From: Chryseobacterium defluvii
Lineage (GTDB): Bacteria > Bacteroidota > Bacteroidia > Flavobacteriales > Weeksellaceae
Reading direction: 5' to 3'
Assembly (NCBI RefSeq): GCF_014204415.1
Contig: NZ_JACHLE010000003.1
Coordinates: forward strand, 297,834-361,833
DNA: 64,000 nucleotides
Part shown: piece after piece, positions 1 to 8,992 of the stretch
Numbering within the stretch: position 1 is the first letter of the stretch
How the letters are laid out: every line of letters starts with the position of its first letter
Notes under the pieces: model-generated
What the model was told of the DNA's origin: nothing
Database searches by the model: none
The model's input: the letters and a program-made list of their open reading frames with translations, nothing else
Program-made: the position numbers and the translations under genes

Positions 1-192
1 AAAGAATTCAATTCCCGTTATCAGAGTTTTGATAATGTGAATGAATTTGAATCCATTCCTGCATTCAAAAGAAAGAACATCTCTATTGACGGGACCAACG
101 CTTCGGATCAGAATATCAATACCTATCTATCCGAGAACAACGGCTCTATGCAGGTTAGGGAAAACAGATTTTTAAATAAGGATGTTGACTAA
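1..192 (+). CDS. ftsZ: Cell division protein FtsZ, C-terminal end (partial)
   Basis: The frame is open from base 1 to the TAA at 190-192, giving 63 codons. It reads as a polar, disordered tail with an ESIPAFKRKNI segment, which resembles the conserved C-terminal FtsZ peptide that binds FtsA in Bacteroidetes. The GTPase body lies outside the window. The next gene is a GatB/YqeY-domain protein, and ftsZ-yqeY is a common order in Flavobacteriia. The identification rests on the tail peptide plus this neighbour, so it is good but not certain. Confidence 0.7.
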   Translation, partial: KEFNSRYQSFDNVNEFESIPAFKRKNISIDGTNASDQNINTYLSENNGSMQVRENRFLNKDVD

Positions 193-289
193 AATAATAT
201 AACAATGTATCAATCTGGTAATGTAACAATTCTGTGCATTCATAATTATTGGTGCATTGGTACACTTTTACATTGTTAAATTAATTAAA

Positions 290-736
290 ATGAGCTTAGA
301 AAATACAATAAACGAAGCTATAAAAACAGCCATGAAAGAGAAAGACAGAGTTGCTCTGGACTCTCTTCGTGCTGTGAAATCCCAAATCCTGCTGCTAAAA
401 ACAGAGGCCAAAGGTGCAGAAGTTTCCACAGAACAGGAAATTGCCATCCTGCAGAGAATGATCAAGCAGCGTAAAGACTCTCATGAGCAATTTACCGCTC
501 AGGGCAGGCAGGATCTTGCAGAAGTGGAAGAAGCCCAGATGAAAGTGATCGAGCAATTTCTTCCAAAACAGCTTACTCTGGAAGAGCTGGAAGCAGAAAT
601 GAAAAAGATCATTTCAGAAACCGGTGCCGAATCTATGAAAGATTTAGGAAAGGTAATGGGATCAGCCTCAAAAGCATTAGCAGGAAAGTCAGACGGAAAG
701 AGCATTTCCGAAATGGCTAAAAAACTGCTTTCTTAA
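290..736 (+). CDS. GatB/YqeY domain-containing protein
   Basis: This 148-aa protein matches the stand-alone YqeY family, which is homologous to the tRNA-binding tail of GatB; its exact function is unsettled. It starts MSLENTINEAIKTAMKEKD and has the helical segments typical of the family, ending in a Lys-rich stretch (residues 125-148). ATG at 290 is chosen over an upstream in-frame ATG at 257 because family members begin at this helix. There is no Shine-Dalgarno sequence, only AT-rich leader, as usual in Bacteroidetes. It follows ftsZ by 97 bp and is closed by a strong terminator at 851-885. Confidence 0.88.
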   Translation: MSLENTINEAIKTAMKEKDRVALDSLRAVKSQILLLKTEAKGAEVSTEQEIAILQRMIKQRKDSHEQFTAQGRQDLAEVEEAQMKVIEQFLPKQLTLEELEAEMKKIISETGAESMKDLGKVMGSASKALAGKSDGKSISEMAKKLLS

Positions 737-850
737 GTAAGTTAACCGTTGATAGTCAACAGTTGCCGGGGACATTACTCTCAACTATAAACTCTCAACT
801 ACAAACTACTCCACACGGATATTCAACCTTTGCATATCGATTTGATTAAA

Positions 851-885
851 GAAGCCCGGAACGATTGTTCCGGGCTTCATTTTTT
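851..885 (+). terminator. Rho-independent terminator after yqeY
   Basis: A perfect 12-bp stem (GAAGCCCGGAAC / GTTCCGGGCTTC, 851-862 and 867-878) closes a GATT loop and is followed by a T-run. It ends the ftsZ-yqeY transcript. The rest of 737-1118 is AT-rich with nothing else recognisable. Confidence 0.9.
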
Positions 886-1118
886 CATCCTTAAAATTCT
901 GATAAAGACAGAATGTTTAAATTCTCTATTGAAATGAGGGAAACTTGGGATAGCCTTTTTTCATGGTTATTTGTTTCTTTTAGAACCTTTTCAAATTTAA
1001 TAAAAATTTACGAATATTTATTATTTAATTTTAAACATAATTTAATTATGCATATAATATTATCATTCAAATATCTTTGTTCTTTTATTTCCAATATGAG
1101 GCTGATAGTTTTTATATA

Positions 1119-1149
1119 TTGAAGGAAAATAAATAATTGTTTAACTTTG
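1119..1149 (+). promoter_or_regulatory. Bacteroidetes-type promoter for the bacilliredoxin gene
   Basis: A TTG at 1119-1121 and TAACTTTG at 1142-1149 are separated by 20 bp, matching the TTTG...TAnnTTTG consensus for the Bacteroidetes housekeeping sigma factor. The predicted start site lies about 15 bp before the ATG at 1172. Confidence 0.65.
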
Positions 1150-1171
1150 TAAGGATTTAAAAAAACAAAAA

Positions 1172-1582
1172 ATGTATCCAACAGATTTAGTAATGCCTAT
1201 GAAGGCTGAACTTACAGATAAAGGCTTCGAAGATTTAGCAACACCCGCTCAGGTGGAAGAAGCTTTAAAACAATCAGGGACAACCCTTTTAGTGATCAAT
1301 TCCGTTTGCGGATGTGCAGCGGGAGCAGCAAGGCCGGGAGTTGTCTATTCTTTGACCGGAGATAAAAAACCTGATCATTTAACCACTGTTTTTGCAGGAT
1401 ATGATACAGAAGCGGTTGCAGAAGCAAGAAAACACCTGGCACCATTTCCTCCAAGCTCTCCTTGCGTAGCACTTTTTAAAGACGGAGAACTGGTTCATAT
1501 GCTGGAAAGACATCACATTGAAGGAAATCCTGCAGGAGCCATTGCGGCCAACCTTCAGGCTGCTTATGATGAATACTGCTAA
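1172..1582 (+). CDS. BrxA/BrxB family bacilliredoxin
   Basis: This 136-aa protein belongs to the YphP/YqiW (BrxA/BrxB) family, thioredoxin-fold proteins that reduce bacillithiol mixed disulfides. The signature NSVCGCAAGAARPG with a CGC active site lies at residues 44-57. Length and N-terminus (MYPTDLVMPM) are typical of Bacteroidetes members. It has its own promoter at 1119-1149 and its own terminator at 1606-1637, so it is monocistronic. No bacillithiol synthesis genes are in the window. Confidence 0.92.
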   Translation: MYPTDLVMPMKAELTDKGFEDLATPAQVEEALKQSGTTLLVINSVCGCAAGAARPGVVYSLTGDKKPDHLTTVFAGYDTEAVAEARKHLAPFPPSSPCVALFKDGELVHMLERHHIEGNPAGAIAANLQAAYDEYC

Positions 1583-1605
1583 GAAACAAATTATATCTTA
1601 TTCAT

Positions 1606-1637
1606 AAACCGTTACAAATTTCGTAACGGTTTTTTTA
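1606..1637 (+). terminator. Rho-independent terminator after bacilliredoxin
   Basis: A 10-bp stem (AAACCGTTAC at 1606-1615 and GTAACGGTTT at 1623-1632) with a 7-nt loop is followed by a run of T. Confidence 0.88.
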
Positions 1638-1688
1638 TTTAATTCTGTTAAATATTCTCTAAAAAGCCAAATATCATTATATTTGAAA

Positions 1689-3203
1689 ATGGCAACGAAA
1701 GCACTTTTCAATACTGTGGTCAATTGGTTTATCCGCCAGCGGATAGATCAGATACAGAACTTCATGAACCATCCTGTAGAAACACAGAAAGGCATCCTGT
1801 TTTCCCAGTTGTTTCACGCTGAAGATACTGAGTACGGCAAGAAATACGGCTTCAGTTCCATTTCCAGCTATCAGGACTTTAAAAATAAGGTTCCCATTGT
1901 TACCTATGAAGATTTCGAACCTTATATTGAAAAGGCAAGACAGGGGCAAAAAGACGTAAGCTGGCCCGGCTACATCAAGCATTTTGCCAAATCTTCCGGA
2001 ACTACAAATGCCAAAAGCAAATTCATTCCCATTTCTGCGGAAAGCCTGGAATACTGCCACATGAAAGCCGGAAAAGATATGGTTTCCATCTATGCCAACA
2101 ATCACCCTGAAAACCAGCTTTTCACTAATAAGAACTTACGCTTGGGGGGAAGTTCGGAACTCTATGCCGATTTTAATACAAAATTTGGCGATCTATCTGC
2201 TATTTTAATTGATAATCTCCCTTTCTGGGTGGAAATTACCACCACTCCGAGCAAAAAAGTCTCCCTCATGTCCGAATGGGAAAGCAAGCTGAAAGCTATC
2301 ATATCTGAAGTTAAGAATGAAGATGTAGGAAGCATTTTGGGTGTTCCAAGCTGGATGATGGTTCTTTTGCAGAGGGTATTACAAGAAACCGACGTTAAAA
2401 ATATTTCAGAACTCTGGCCCAACCTGGAGGTCTTCTTCCATGGCGGGATCAGCTTTAAGCCTTATCGGGAGCAATACAGACAGATCATCGGGAAGAACAT
2501 CAATTATTATGAAATTTATAATGCCTCCGAAGGCTTTTTCGGGATACAGGACAGATCGAACAGTGATGAGATGCTTCTGATGCTTGATTACGGTATTTTC
2601 TACGAATTCATCCCCATGGATCAGTTTCATTTTTCAAACCCGAAAGTGGTTAGCATTGAAGATGTGGAGATCGGCAAAAACTATGCAATGCTCATCACGA
2701 CCAATGGCGGATTGTGGAGATACCTGATCGGGGATACGGTTGTATTTACTTCTACCGATCCGTTCAGGGTAAAGATCTCCGGAAGAACAAGGCACTACAT
2801 CAACGCCTTTGGTGAAGAATTGATGATCACCAATGTAGAATCGGCCCTTTCAAAAGCCTGCGAAGTTACAGGAGCTTCCGTTACAGATTTTACCGGAGCC
2901 CCCGTCTTTATGAAGGAAAATGAGGGCGGAGCCCACGAATGGATCTTCGAGTTCAGTAAAATGCCTGATGATATGGAACATTTCATAAGCGCATTTGATG
3001 AAAACCTGAAAGCCGTAAACTCAGATTATGAGGCCAAACGATACAATAATATGACCTTAAAAAGGCCTGTTGTACATATTGCAAAACCTGATCTTTTTTA
3101 TCACTGGCTGGAATCCAAAGGAAAGCTCGGCGGGCAGAATAAGGTCCCAAGGCTGAGTAATGACCGGGAATATATAAATCCCTTGTTAGAAATGAACAAA
3201 TAA
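1689..3203 (+). CDS. GH3-like acyl-adenylating family protein
   Basis: This 504-aa protein resembles the GH3 family, ANL-superfamily enzymes best known in plants for joining amino acids to acyl substrates; the bacterial substrate is unknown. Three nucleotide-binding motifs are visible: SSGTTNAKSKFIPI (near residue 102), YNASEGFFGI (near 280) and YLIGDTVVF (near 345). ATG at 1689 is preferred to the in-frame TTG at 1683. The gene stands alone and ends in a hairpin shared with the convergent lipoprotein gene. Confidence 0.88.
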   Translation: MATKALFNTVVNWFIRQRIDQIQNFMNHPVETQKGILFSQLFHAEDTEYGKKYGFSSISSYQDFKNKVPIVTYEDFEPYIEKARQGQKDVSWPGYIKHFAKSSGTTNAKSKFIPISAESLEYCHMKAGKDMVSIYANNHPENQLFTNKNLRLGGSSELYADFNTKFGDLSAILIDNLPFWVEITTTPSKKVSLMSEWESKLKAIISEVKNEDVGSILGVPSWMMVLLQRVLQETDVKNISELWPNLEVFFHGGISFKPYREQYRQIIGKNINYYEIYNASEGFFGIQDRSNSDEMLLMLDYGIFYEFIPMDQFHFSNPKVVSIEDVEIGKNYAMLITTNGGLWRYLIGDTVVFTSTDPFRVKISGRTRHYINAFGEELMITNVESALSKACEVTGASVTDFTGAPVFMKENEGGAHEWIFEFSKMPDDMEHFISAFDENLKAVNSDYEAKRYNNMTLKRPVVHIAKPDLFYHWLESKGKLGGQNKVPRLSNDREYINPLLEMNK

Positions 3204-3236
3204 AGAAACCGCAGCAGTCTGCGGTTTCTTTTTTAT
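3203..3236 (+). terminator. Rho-independent terminator after GH3 gene
   Basis: A 12-bp stem (AAGAAACCGCAG at 3203-3214 and CTGCGGTTTCTT at 3219-3230) is followed by TTTTA. It starts at the last base of the GH3 stop codon and separates it from the convergent gene on the minus strand. Confidence 0.88.
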
Positions 3237-3604
3237 TTCTTTAAATCTTCTTTTAATTTTTTTGCACCTTCTTCCACTTTTTCAGCTCCTTTAGCTGCTG
3301 CGTCTTTGATATCTTTTCCAACTTCCTTAGCCTCGGCTTTGATGTCCTTTCCTGCCTTGTTAAGATCTTGCTTCGTCTTCTGAGCAGCATTGTCTATTTT
3401 ATCCCCCGCTTCATCCACCTTTGCTTTTACATCTTCTTTCGCTTTACTGATCTTGGATGTATCTACGATATCCGGATGCGACACTGTTGTAGTAGTCGTG
3501 GTAACCGATCCGTCCGGGTTTTCCACTTTTTCTGTCTTTGTTGTTTTGGTGCATGATGCTGCGACAGCTGAAACCATTACTATGGCTAAAATGTGTTTTT
3601 TCAT
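3233..3604 (-). CDS. Small lipoprotein with amphipathic Lys/Ala/Glu repeats
   Basis: This 123-aa protein begins with a lipoprotein signal (MKKHILAIVMVSAVAASC, Cys18 as the lipidated residue). A Thr-rich segment and a DGSVTTTTTTVSH stretch follow. Residues 55-123 are a low-complexity helical series of KDVKAK / GKDIK / GAEKVEEGAKK type, similar in style to LEA- or YtxH-like stress proteins. No enzymatic motif is visible. It probably sits in the periplasm, anchored to a membrane. The function is unknown. Confidence 0.75.
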   Translation of the reverse strand: MKKHILAIVMVSAVAASCTKTTKTEKVENPDGSVTTTTTTVSHPDIVDTSKISKAKEDVKAKVDEAGDKIDNAAQKTKQDLNKAGKDIKAEAKEVGKDIKDAAAKGAEKVEEGAKKLKEDLKK

Positions 3605-3632
3605 ATTGGTTGTTTTTCAATTATATAACGAA

Positions 3633-3989
3633 CTATTCGGTTTTTATATTATCCGGCGTTGAAGATTCCGTTGTCTTTTTTTCTTCCGGTTTTTTCTTCT
3701 CTTCCTCCTGTTTCTTTTTATTTTCTTTTTCCAGCTCTTCCTTTATACGTTTTTCTTCCTGTTCAAGCCTTGCCGCTTCTTTCAAAGAATCCTGATACTT
3801 TTGGGAAGACATCCTGATCTGCCTCACTACATCAATAGAGGTAGCTCCGGCAGAAAAAGAATCAATAGCTGCCGTGTCATAATGTGCTTTCAAATCCTGG
3901 ACTATATCCGCATTTGCCGTTTCTTTTTTAGAACAGGCGGTCATCAATAGGAATGAGAAAATAAAGCCTCCAAATAATCCATTTTTCAT
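3633..3989 (-). CDS. Small lipoprotein with charged coiled coil
   Basis: This 118-aa protein has a lipobox (LLMTAC, Cys19) after a hydrophobic N-terminus. A segment with YDTAAIDSFSAGATSIDVVRQIRMSSQKYQDSL follows in two parts, then a strongly charged Glu/Lys coiled coil from about residue 70 to 107 and a Ser/Thr/Pro tail. It is not recognised as a named family. It lies 28 bp upstream of the other lipoprotein gene on the same strand, so they may be co-transcribed. Confidence 0.7.
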   Translation of the reverse strand: MKNGLFGGFIFSFLLMTACSKKETANADIVQDLKAHYDTAAIDSFSAGATSIDVVRQIRMSSQKYQDSLKEAARLEQEEKRIKEELEKENKKKQEEEKKKPEEKKTTESSTPDNIKTE

Positions 3990-4049
3990 GGGACTAATTT
4001 AACAGAATTTCCGCAATCTCCGGATAATGGTCTGATAATTTTATGAACA

Positions 4050-5042
4050 TTAGTTTTTTATCTTAAAAGTCGCAATCACGGGGTAATGATCAGAAAGGCC
4101 CACAGACCTGTCAACCTTATAACTCACCGGCTGTATTGATTCTGATGCAAAAATATAATCTATCCTTAAAGGAAATTTATAATCATGAAAACTTGTTGCG
4201 CTTCCTTTTCCCACCTCAACAAAAGCATCTTTCAGCCCTTCAGATAACTGATAGTATTCATAAGAATTGGGAACGGAATTCAGATCTCCGGCGAGTATCA
4301 CCGGGTAAGGCGAGCTATCGATCCCCTTCCGGACTGCTTTCACCTGTTCCTGATGTTTCTTAAAGGTAGGAATAAGCCTTTTGACGACATCTTTTAGTTT
4401 CTGCTCATTTTCTTCATTGCTGCTGTTCAGCCTGACCATACTTTTTTCAAATTTGAATGGCTGCAGATATACGTTGATGAAGCGGTAGGTTTTTCCTTTT
4501 ATTTCAATGTCCGTCTGGGAGGCGTATGCATTGTTGGTTTCAAAATCACTTTTAATCAGTTCTTTCTGGTCAATGATCTTATACCGGGTGAAAATAGCAT
4601 TGATGGCATCGGATTTTGTGTTGTTCAGCTTTTCAAACTGAAATTCTTTCCTGCTGTATTCCTGCAGCAGAACAATATCCGCATCCAGGCTGTTAATATA
4701 TTCTTCAATATGGCTGATCCCTTTTGAACCTGCTTTTACATTGAGGGAAACAATTTTAATATCAAAATTTTCTTTGGGATCAGAATTATAATTGATCCAT
4801 CTTTTTACAGGATTGAGAAAGATCATACCCACTAAAATAAATACAATAGCTCTTTTCTTCCAGCTGGCTACCCAGAAAACAGACAGGAAAAGGTACAGGA
4901 TCATTAATACGGGAAATCCTAAAGACAGCAGGTTAAACCAGGGAAATATTTTTGGCGGGACATAAGCATTCATGAATATTCCCAATAAAAGGAACAGTAC
5001 CATAATATGGGTGATCAGCAATATAGTCCGCAGCAATTTCAT
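4050..5042 (-). CDS. Endonuclease/exonuclease/phosphatase family protein, membrane-anchored
   Basis: This 330-aa protein has about three hydrophobic helices in the first 85 residues, then an EEP-fold catalytic domain. Motifs are IVLLQEYS (catalytic Glu), ILAGDLNSVPNS (Asp/Asn), RIDYIF and SDHYPVIATF (Asp/His). Such proteins hydrolyse phosphodiester or phosphomonoester bonds; the substrate here is unknown. The domain probably faces the periplasm. It lies 7 bp downstream of the rhomboid gene, and both are downstream of mutL. Confidence 0.88.
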   Translation of the reverse strand: MKLLRTILLITHIMVLFLLLGIFMNAYVPPKIFPWFNLLSLGFPVLMILYLFLSVFWVASWKKRAIVFILVGMIFLNPVKRWINYNSDPKENFDIKIVSLNVKAGSKGISHIEEYINSLDADIVLLQEYSRKEFQFEKLNNTKSDAINAIFTRYKIIDQKELIKSDFETNNAYASQTDIEIKGKTYRFINVYLQPFKFEKSMVRLNSSNEENEQKLKDVVKRLIPTFKKHQEQVKAVRKGIDSSPYPVILAGDLNSVPNSYEYYQLSEGLKDAFVEVGKGSATSFHDYKFPLRIDYIFASESIQPVSYKVDRSVGLSDHYPVIATFKIKN

Positions 5043-5049
5043 CCTTATC

Positions 5050-5817
5050 CTATTGCTGCTGAAACCTGTTAAGATGCTTTCTCCATATCCTCGCCAGTAT
5101 ATAGCCCACCAAAGCTCCGCCTACGTGGGCGAAATGGGCAATTCCCCCTATACTTCCGTTAACTCCAAGATAAACGGAAACCACAACAGTAATTACTAAT
5201 AAATATTTAGCCTTAATGGGGTAAGGAATAAACATAAAAATAAGCCTTTCATTAGGAAATAGGGTTGCAAAAGCAGCCACCACTCCAAAAATAGCCCCTG
5301 AAGCTCCTACTAAACGAGTAAGGATAACCCCTTTTATATCATTTATCAAACCCAGCTGGGCATCAATAGATTCCGGGGCTCCTTTTATATTCGGATCTGC
5401 CCCTGAGAAATAATCATAAATATTTAGTCCGTAAGTATTCTGTAATTCAAAAGCGATCTGCTGAATGCGAATGAATTCCCAGGCATTAAACAATACAAAA
5501 GCACCTATCCCGCTCAAAAAATACAGGATCAGAAATCTTTTGCCTCCCAATATTCTTTCTAAAAAAGAAAAACTCCACAGGGTGAACATATTGAATACGA
5601 TATGCATGATCCCTATCCCGGCCCCAATTTCAGCATGCATAAACATATGGGTGATCACCTGCCATGAGTGGAACAATGGAGAAAAAGGATAATAACCGGA
5701 AAGAACGATATAAAGCTCGGGATTAGAAAGTACGTACAAAAAGAAATTCGACACCACATACACAACAATATTGATGAGGATAATATTTCTCGTAATTGGC
5801 GGTATATTGTCAAACAT
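5050..5817 (-). CDS. Rhomboid family intramembrane serine protease
   Basis: This 255-aa polytopic protein carries the rhomboid Ser-His dyad: the GASGAIFG motif (Gly-x-Ser-Gly, near residue 162) and a His in AHFAHVGGALVGYILA (near 230). The HSWQVITHMFMHAEIG and HIVFNMFTLWSF segments match the conserved second-helix region. It is probably cotranscribed with mutL, which ends 5 bp upstream, and with the EEP gene. Substrates cannot be predicted. Confidence 0.92.
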   Translation of the reverse strand: MFDNIPPITRNIILINIVVYVVSNFFLYVLSNPELYIVLSGYYPFSPLFHSWQVITHMFMHAEIGAGIGIMHIVFNMFTLWSFSFLERILGGKRFLILYFLSGIGAFVLFNAWEFIRIQQIAFELQNTYGLNIYDYFSGADPNIKGAPESIDAQLGLINDIKGVILTRLVGASGAIFGVVAAFATLFPNERLIFMFIPYPIKAKYLLVITVVVSVYLGVNGSIGGIAHFAHVGGALVGYILARIWRKHLNRFQQQ

Positions 5818-5822
5818 CTTTT

Positions 5823-7601
5823 TTAAAATTTATTTTTAAAATCATTGAAAGGAATTTCATAGAAGCATCTTTTCCCGTTTGGTAAAAATTCCGGGAACCC
5901 CAAAGCAGTAAAATCTTTGATCAGCTGTTCTGCATCCTTTTTATAAATAAAATCGAACCGGGACTTGGACTGCATTTTATTCCACTGAGTCTGGTAATAC
6001 TGCAGAAACTCTTCTTCCGTTTTGTATTCCAGGATCTCAAACAGATCCTCCAGGAATTTCATGACCTGGGTTTCTTTCAGGCCTTCGGGCACGGCATCTA
6101 TCCTCAATACATTTTCATGAGCAATCTTCATATCGAATCCAAGCTCAGGAAGATATTTTTTGATCGACCGGTACTTGTTCTTTTCCACTTCATTCATATG
6201 GTATTCCAGAGAGAAAAGAAGGGAATGGCTGCTTATTGTTCCCTGTTTTGACGGTTTGGCATTTTCAGAAACCACCAGGCGGTGCATTCTTCCCAGATCA
6301 AGCATCAGTGTCATATCTCCTTTATTGAAAAGCCAATAGCCATTCGGAAGCCTCATCAGGTCTTCATCAAAATCTTCATCTTCAAACAGATTGATCTTTG
6401 ATGGCTCCGCAGCGATATTCTGATGATACATCTCTGCCAGATTCTGGATTTCCGCCTGTTTTACCTCTTTTTCCTGTAAAAACGGATTGTAGTCTCTATC
6501 AACAACAATTTCAGGCATTTTGATGCTCACACTGTTTCCCTTGCTTGGGGAAGGTGCATGCATGATCTGATCCAGCTGAGGATCTTTCTCAAAATCAAGG
6601 CTTGGCGCTACATTATAGATCCCTAAGGATCTTTTGATCGTAGAACGGATCAGGGCAAAAATAAGATGCTCGTCTTCGAATTTCACCTCTGTCTTCTGCG
6701 GATGAATATTGACATCTATCTTTTCCGGATCAAGTTCCAGAAAAAGAAAAAAGGTCGGCACATACCCCGGAAGAAGAAGCCCTTCAAATGCTTCCTGAAC
6801 CGCTTTATTGAAATACGGACTTTTGAAAAACCTCCCGTTGACAAAAAGGAACTGCTCTCCTCTTGTTTTTTTGGCGCCTTCAGGCTTGGCCACAAACCCG
6901 TGAAGCTTACACCAGATGATATCTTCTTTTATGGGAATCAGCTGCGGCTGCAGTTTTCTCCCGAAAATATCCACAATACGCTGCATCTGGCTTCCTTTTC
7001 TCAGTCTGAAAACAGGCTCATCATCATGGAACAGGGAAAATTCCAGATTTTCGTGGGCCAGTGCCACACGCTGGAATTCATCGATCACATGCCTGAACTC
7101 AACATTATTATTTTTAAGGAATTTCCTTCTTGCCGGAACATTATAGAAAAGATTCTTTACTAAAAAATTAGATCCGTCCGCTGTCTGGACAGGATCCTGA
7201 AACTGGAAAACCCCGCCTTCAATATAGATATTGGTTCCTACGGCTGCATTTTTCTGCTTGGTTCTCAGCTCTACCTGGGAAACAGCTGCAATGGAGGCTA
7301 AAGCTTCACCCCGGAATCCTTTTGTAACAATTTTAAAGATATCGTCCGTGCCTCTGATCTTGGAAGTGGCATGTCTTTCAAATGACATTCTTGCATCGGT
7401 CTCAGACATTCCTTTTCCGTCATCCACCACCTGGATCAGGTTTTTCCCGGCATCTCTTACGATCAGCTCTATTTTTGAGGCATCTGCATCTATGGCGTTC
7501 TCCAAAAGTTCTTTCACGATGGAAGCAGGTCTCTGCACCACTTCACCTGCGGCAATCTGGTTTGCTACATGATCCGGTAAAAGCTGAATAATATCTGACA
7601 T
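5823..7601 (-). CDS. mutL: DNA mismatch repair protein MutL
   Basis: This 592-aa protein starts MSDIIQLLPDHVANQIAAGE. The start at 7601 is chosen because the 29 extra codons upstream are hydrophobic and not MutL-like. The N-terminal GHKL ATPase has ELLENAIDADAS, DDGKGM and GFRGEAL motifs, followed by the transducer domain (ETEVKFED-like region near residue 330). The C-terminal dimerisation domain is present, but the usual DQHA(x)2E(x)4E endonuclease motif is replaced by LDLGRMHRLVVSE (near residue 440). See findings. Confidence 0.95.
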   Translation of the reverse strand: MSDIIQLLPDHVANQIAAGEVVQRPASIVKELLENAIDADASKIELIVRDAGKNLIQVVDDGKGMSETDARMSFERHATSKIRGTDDIFKIVTKGFRGEALASIAAVSQVELRTKQKNAAVGTNIYIEGGVFQFQDPVQTADGSNFLVKNLFYNVPARRKFLKNNNVEFRHVIDEFQRVALAHENLEFSLFHDDEPVFRLRKGSQMQRIVDIFGRKLQPQLIPIKEDIIWCKLHGFVAKPEGAKKTRGEQFLFVNGRFFKSPYFNKAVQEAFEGLLLPGYVPTFFLFLELDPEKIDVNIHPQKTEVKFEDEHLIFALIRSTIKRSLGIYNVAPSLDFEKDPQLDQIMHAPSPSKGNSVSIKMPEIVVDRDYNPFLQEKEVKQAEIQNLAEMYHQNIAAEPSKINLFEDEDFDEDLMRLPNGYWLFNKGDMTLMLDLGRMHRLVVSENAKPSKQGTISSHSLLFSLEYHMNEVEKNKYRSIKKYLPELGFDMKIAHENVLRIDAVPEGLKETQVMKFLEDLFEILEYKTEEEFLQYYQTQWNKMQSKSRFDFIYKKDAEQLIKDFTALGFPEFLPNGKRCFYEIPFNDFKNKF

Positions 7602-7857
7602 AAACGTTAAATCAAATACAAAAATAGGTAATGAAAATGGTAATAAAAATAATAATATCCTAATTAAGATTTTTTTATCTCTATGCAAATAGCTTGCCTT
7701 TCGTTTACTTAGACGTTTCTGTAATAGGAATAGATTTTCTATTTATTGATAGAAATGGCTTTTATGGATTTAGATAGAAATGATTTAAAAGAATTTTTTA
7801 CTTGTATATTACAAAGATATATAATAAGAAATTATTTTGAATTAAGCGCGGCGGGGG

Positions 7858-8991
7858 TCAGAAGTTTATATCCTTAATCTCATTATACTTCTCAATCAGT
7901 AAGCCAGCACCTCCCCGTGATGCAATTTCCAGGAGATCGGTTTCACACAAAGCATCCATTCTGTACATCTGGTCTTTATCTGAGCTCATTACTCCTAGTA
8001 CCTCATCAAATTCTGCAATGTTATCTATCGCGTTTTTGATGATATCGATGAGTTGTTCAAAATTTTCAGAAGATACAGCAACATCCCCTATATAGTTTTC
8101 CAGCCTGGCACCTTTTCTGTACCTGGGATACTCTTCCAGTCCCATAAATGCCAGCATCCATTCTTTCCTATAACTCCCTGCGGCTTTGCTTATTCCTATA
8201 TAGTCTGCTATAAGTTCATCATGCAGATTGTTGGAGGCCTGCCCATATCTTTTCAGGGTATATAAATGAGCGCACTCATGTTCGAGCCTTATGGAAAAAG
8301 AATAGGATTCCCAGACCTCATCCGCAAGTCCCAGGCTACGGGCAGGCACATTACTATAGGGCTTTGTGCTTAATATGACCAGTTTATCCTTATATAACCC
8401 ATGCACAGGCAAAATATTCTTTGAAAATTCCTGATTCCAGTTTCCCAAAGGGTTGTGTATTGTCCACTCTCTTTTAAGGGAACGGATCCTGTCCCAATTA
8501 TTCACCCCATTAGCCAGGAGCGCTCCCATAGACAGGGGCACCGGGAAGGGATTATTTTTGTATAAAATACATTGAATGATCTTTATAAAATCCTCCGCAT
8601 CCGGTATGACGAGAACCGGAATCTTGCCGGCAATACTTTCGTGTATTTTTATCTTTAGACCGTCCGGATCGTTAAGATTCAGAGGATCACTGATATTCAG
8701 GTGGTCTGTTTTTCCTTTTAAGACCGCTTCAGCGTACACCTGGGTTTTGTCAACCCCTTCTTCTATAGGGAAATGGAATTGGGGATAGCAGCTTCTCAAT
8801 ATAGATAGGGCTCCCTCTTCCATAGCTCTTTCACAATATTTTTCCCATGAGCTAATATATGACTCCTCCGGAAAAGATGTTTCCTGCTTTTTTTCCTGCG
8901 AACAGAATTTATTCTGAAAATACTCATTCAGCTTCTCCGAAAAATCCTGTTCTTTTTTTTCAGGCCTTACATATGAAATATCAGGTATCAT
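7858..8991 (-). CDS. Putative zinc metallopeptidase-like protein of the RiPP export operon
   Basis: This 377-aa protein is not a family I can name. Near residue 250 it has LEHECAHLYT, an HExxH zinc-binding motif, followed about 20 residues later by HDELIADYIG, which could supply a third ligand as in gluzincins. There is no signal peptide. The start MIPDISYVRPEKKEQDF at 8991 is chosen because it lies one base after the stop of the upstream ABC transporter gene (TAG-T-ATG), which suggests translational coupling. Position at the end of the NHLP export operon suggests a role in maturing or clearing the exported peptides; that is inference. Confidence 0.7.
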   Translation of the reverse strand: MIPDISYVRPEKKEQDFSEKLNEYFQNKFCSQEKKQETSFPEESYISSWEKYCERAMEEGALSILRSCYPQFHFPIEEGVDKTQVYAEAVLKGKTDHLNISDPLNLNDPDGLKIKIHESIAGKIPVLVIPDAEDFIKIIQCILYKNNPFPVPLSMGALLANGVNNWDRIRSLKREWTIHNPLGNWNQEFSKNILPVHGLYKDKLVILSTKPYSNVPARSLGLADEVWESYSFSIRLEHECAHLYTLKRYGQASNNLHDELIADYIGISKAAGSYRKEWMLAFMGLEEYPRYRKGARLENYIGDVAVSSENFEQLIDIIKNAIDNIAEFDEVLGVMSSDKDQMYRMDALCETDLLEIASRGGAGLLIEKYNEIKDINF

Positions 8992-8992
8992 A

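Noticed and set aside
913..1122. 69-codon plus-strand ORF
   Set aside because: It is Phe/Ile/Leu-rich, as expected from AT-rich non-coding DNA, and lies directly after a terminator.
1678..1685. TATATTTG as a -7 promoter box of the GH3 gene
   Set aside because: It would place the start site at or past the ATG at 1689 and has no -33 partner.
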